In this document: one piece after another, positions 63,729 through 64,000 of the stretch | Position numbering within the stretch: position 1 is the stretch's first letter | How the letters are laid out: the number at the start of each line of letters is the position of its first letter | Assembly (NCBI GenBank): GCA_902627565.1 | Contig: CACOJM010000003.1 | Location: 1-64,000, forward strand | DNA: 64,000 nucleotides | Source: an uncultured Pelagibacteraceae bacterium | GTDB lineage: Bacteria; Pseudomonadota; Alphaproteobacteria; Pelagibacterales; Pelagibacteraceae | Direction: 5' to 3' | Made by a program: the position numbers and the translations under genes | Notes under the pieces: generated by a model | The model's input: only the letters and a program-made list of their open reading frames with translations | Databases searched by the model: none | Told to the model about the DNA's origin: nothing

Positions 63729-64000
63729 TTTAGATTTTTTACCATTTGTTCAGGCATCCACAAAGCAATTTCAGGAAAAACAACAACTAGAGCCACGGCT
63801 AAAACCATTAATAAGAATAATGGAAAAGCACTTCTTGCTATGTAACCCATATCTTTATTTGCCATGCCTTGGAGAACAAATAAATTAAAACCTACAGGTG
63901 GAGTTATTTGAGCCATCTCAACTACAATTACCAAAAATATTCCAAACCAAATCATATCAAATCCGGCTTGCCTTATCATAGGCTCAATTATTGCCATCGT
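63725..64000 (-). CDS. dctM: TRAP transporter large permease (DctM family), partial C-terminus
   Basis: Only the last 90 or so residues of a large membrane protein are in view; the frame continues past the right edge. QAGFDMIWFGIFLVIVVEMAQITPPVGFNLFVLQGMA is the C-terminal signature of DctM-type TRAP permeases. Two more membrane helices follow (SAFPLFLLMVLAVALVVVFPEIALWMP). TRAP systems import organic and amino acids with a periplasmic binding protein and are abundant in SAR11. The binding protein and small permease would lie outside this window. Confidence 0.9.
   Translation of the reverse strand, partial: TMAIIEPMIRQAGFDMIWFGIFLVIVVEMAQITPPVGFNLFVLQGMANKDMGYIARSAFPLFLLMVLAVALVVVFPEIALWMPEQMVKNLN

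Noticed and set aside
1-64000. CRISPR arrays, tRNA or rRNA genes, insertion sequences and prophage
   Set aside because: No regular repeat-spacer pattern, cloverleaf, rRNA segment, transposase or integrase was found when reading both strands; gaps between genes are too small for most of these.

Overview
This 64 kb window reads as a streamlined, very AT-rich alphaproteobacterial chromosome. It most likely comes from the SAR11 clade (Candidatus Pelagibacter or a close relative). The grounds are low G+C by eye, Lys/Asn/Ile-rich proteins, almost no intergenic DNA and many ATGA or TAATG gene junctions. Alphaproteobacterial markers include NDUFA12, DUF2155, HdaA and plant-type GshA. A glycine riboswitch stands before gcvT. 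No phage, insertion sequence, CRISPR array, tRNA or rRNA was seen, and no gene-free stretch exceeds 300 bases.

Layout. 1-9.6 kb: a partial AsmA-like protein, prfB with a programmed +1 frameshift, PBP1A, RNase E/G, thiS-thiG, aroQ-accB-accC, DUF2155 and NDUFA12. 9.7-17.5 kb: an orphan module resembling the C-terminus of NrdJ, DUF2066-hdaA-aspS, purM-purN, ndk and pepA. 17.5-27.4 kb: the envelope and cofactor run lptF-lptG-lptD-surA-pdxA-rsmA, facing gmk, acpP and fabD-fabG. 27.5-35 kb: rpsF-rpsR-rplI, dnaB, an RND/MMPL exporter, cvpA-purF and an HD-domain protein. 35-40.4 kb: gshA-gshB, a DMT permease, an MFS transporter and a charged coiled-coil protein. 40.4-49.3 kb: a MOSC protein, a small ORF6C-like protein, a glycine amidinotransferase, a true creatinase with a DMT permease, moeA, a NifU-like scaffold, an HPP protein, NAD-dependent formate dehydrogenase and selO. 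49.3-55.4 kb: a FAD amine oxidase, tspO, then a lipid-modification set (SDR, DUF3833 lipoprotein, CFA-type methyltransferase, DUF1365, flavoprotein). 55.4-64 kb: gcvT-gcvH-gcvP behind a tandem glycine riboswitch, a DMT permease, 5-oxoprolinase pxpABC, a TPR protein and the end of a TRAP permease.

How the genes may work together. Creatinase would split creatine into urea and sarcosine. The FAD oxidoreductase could demethylate sarcosine to glycine, and the riboswitch-controlled cleavage system would oxidise glycine to C1 units. Formate dehydrogenase could complete C1 oxidation. The adjacent amidinotransferase links guanidinoacetate, arginine and glycine. This creatine-to-glycine link is the most interesting metabolic hypothesis, because SAR11 is known to depend on external glycine or serine sources. 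Glutathione synthesis and 5-oxoprolinase form a second loop.

Two regulatory patterns stand out. A perfect 12-bp complement lies between the inter-aptamer linker and the gcvT start codon. Divergent gene pairs and some single genes carry a TATAAT-like box only 5-9 nt before the ATG, which suggests leaderless mRNAs.
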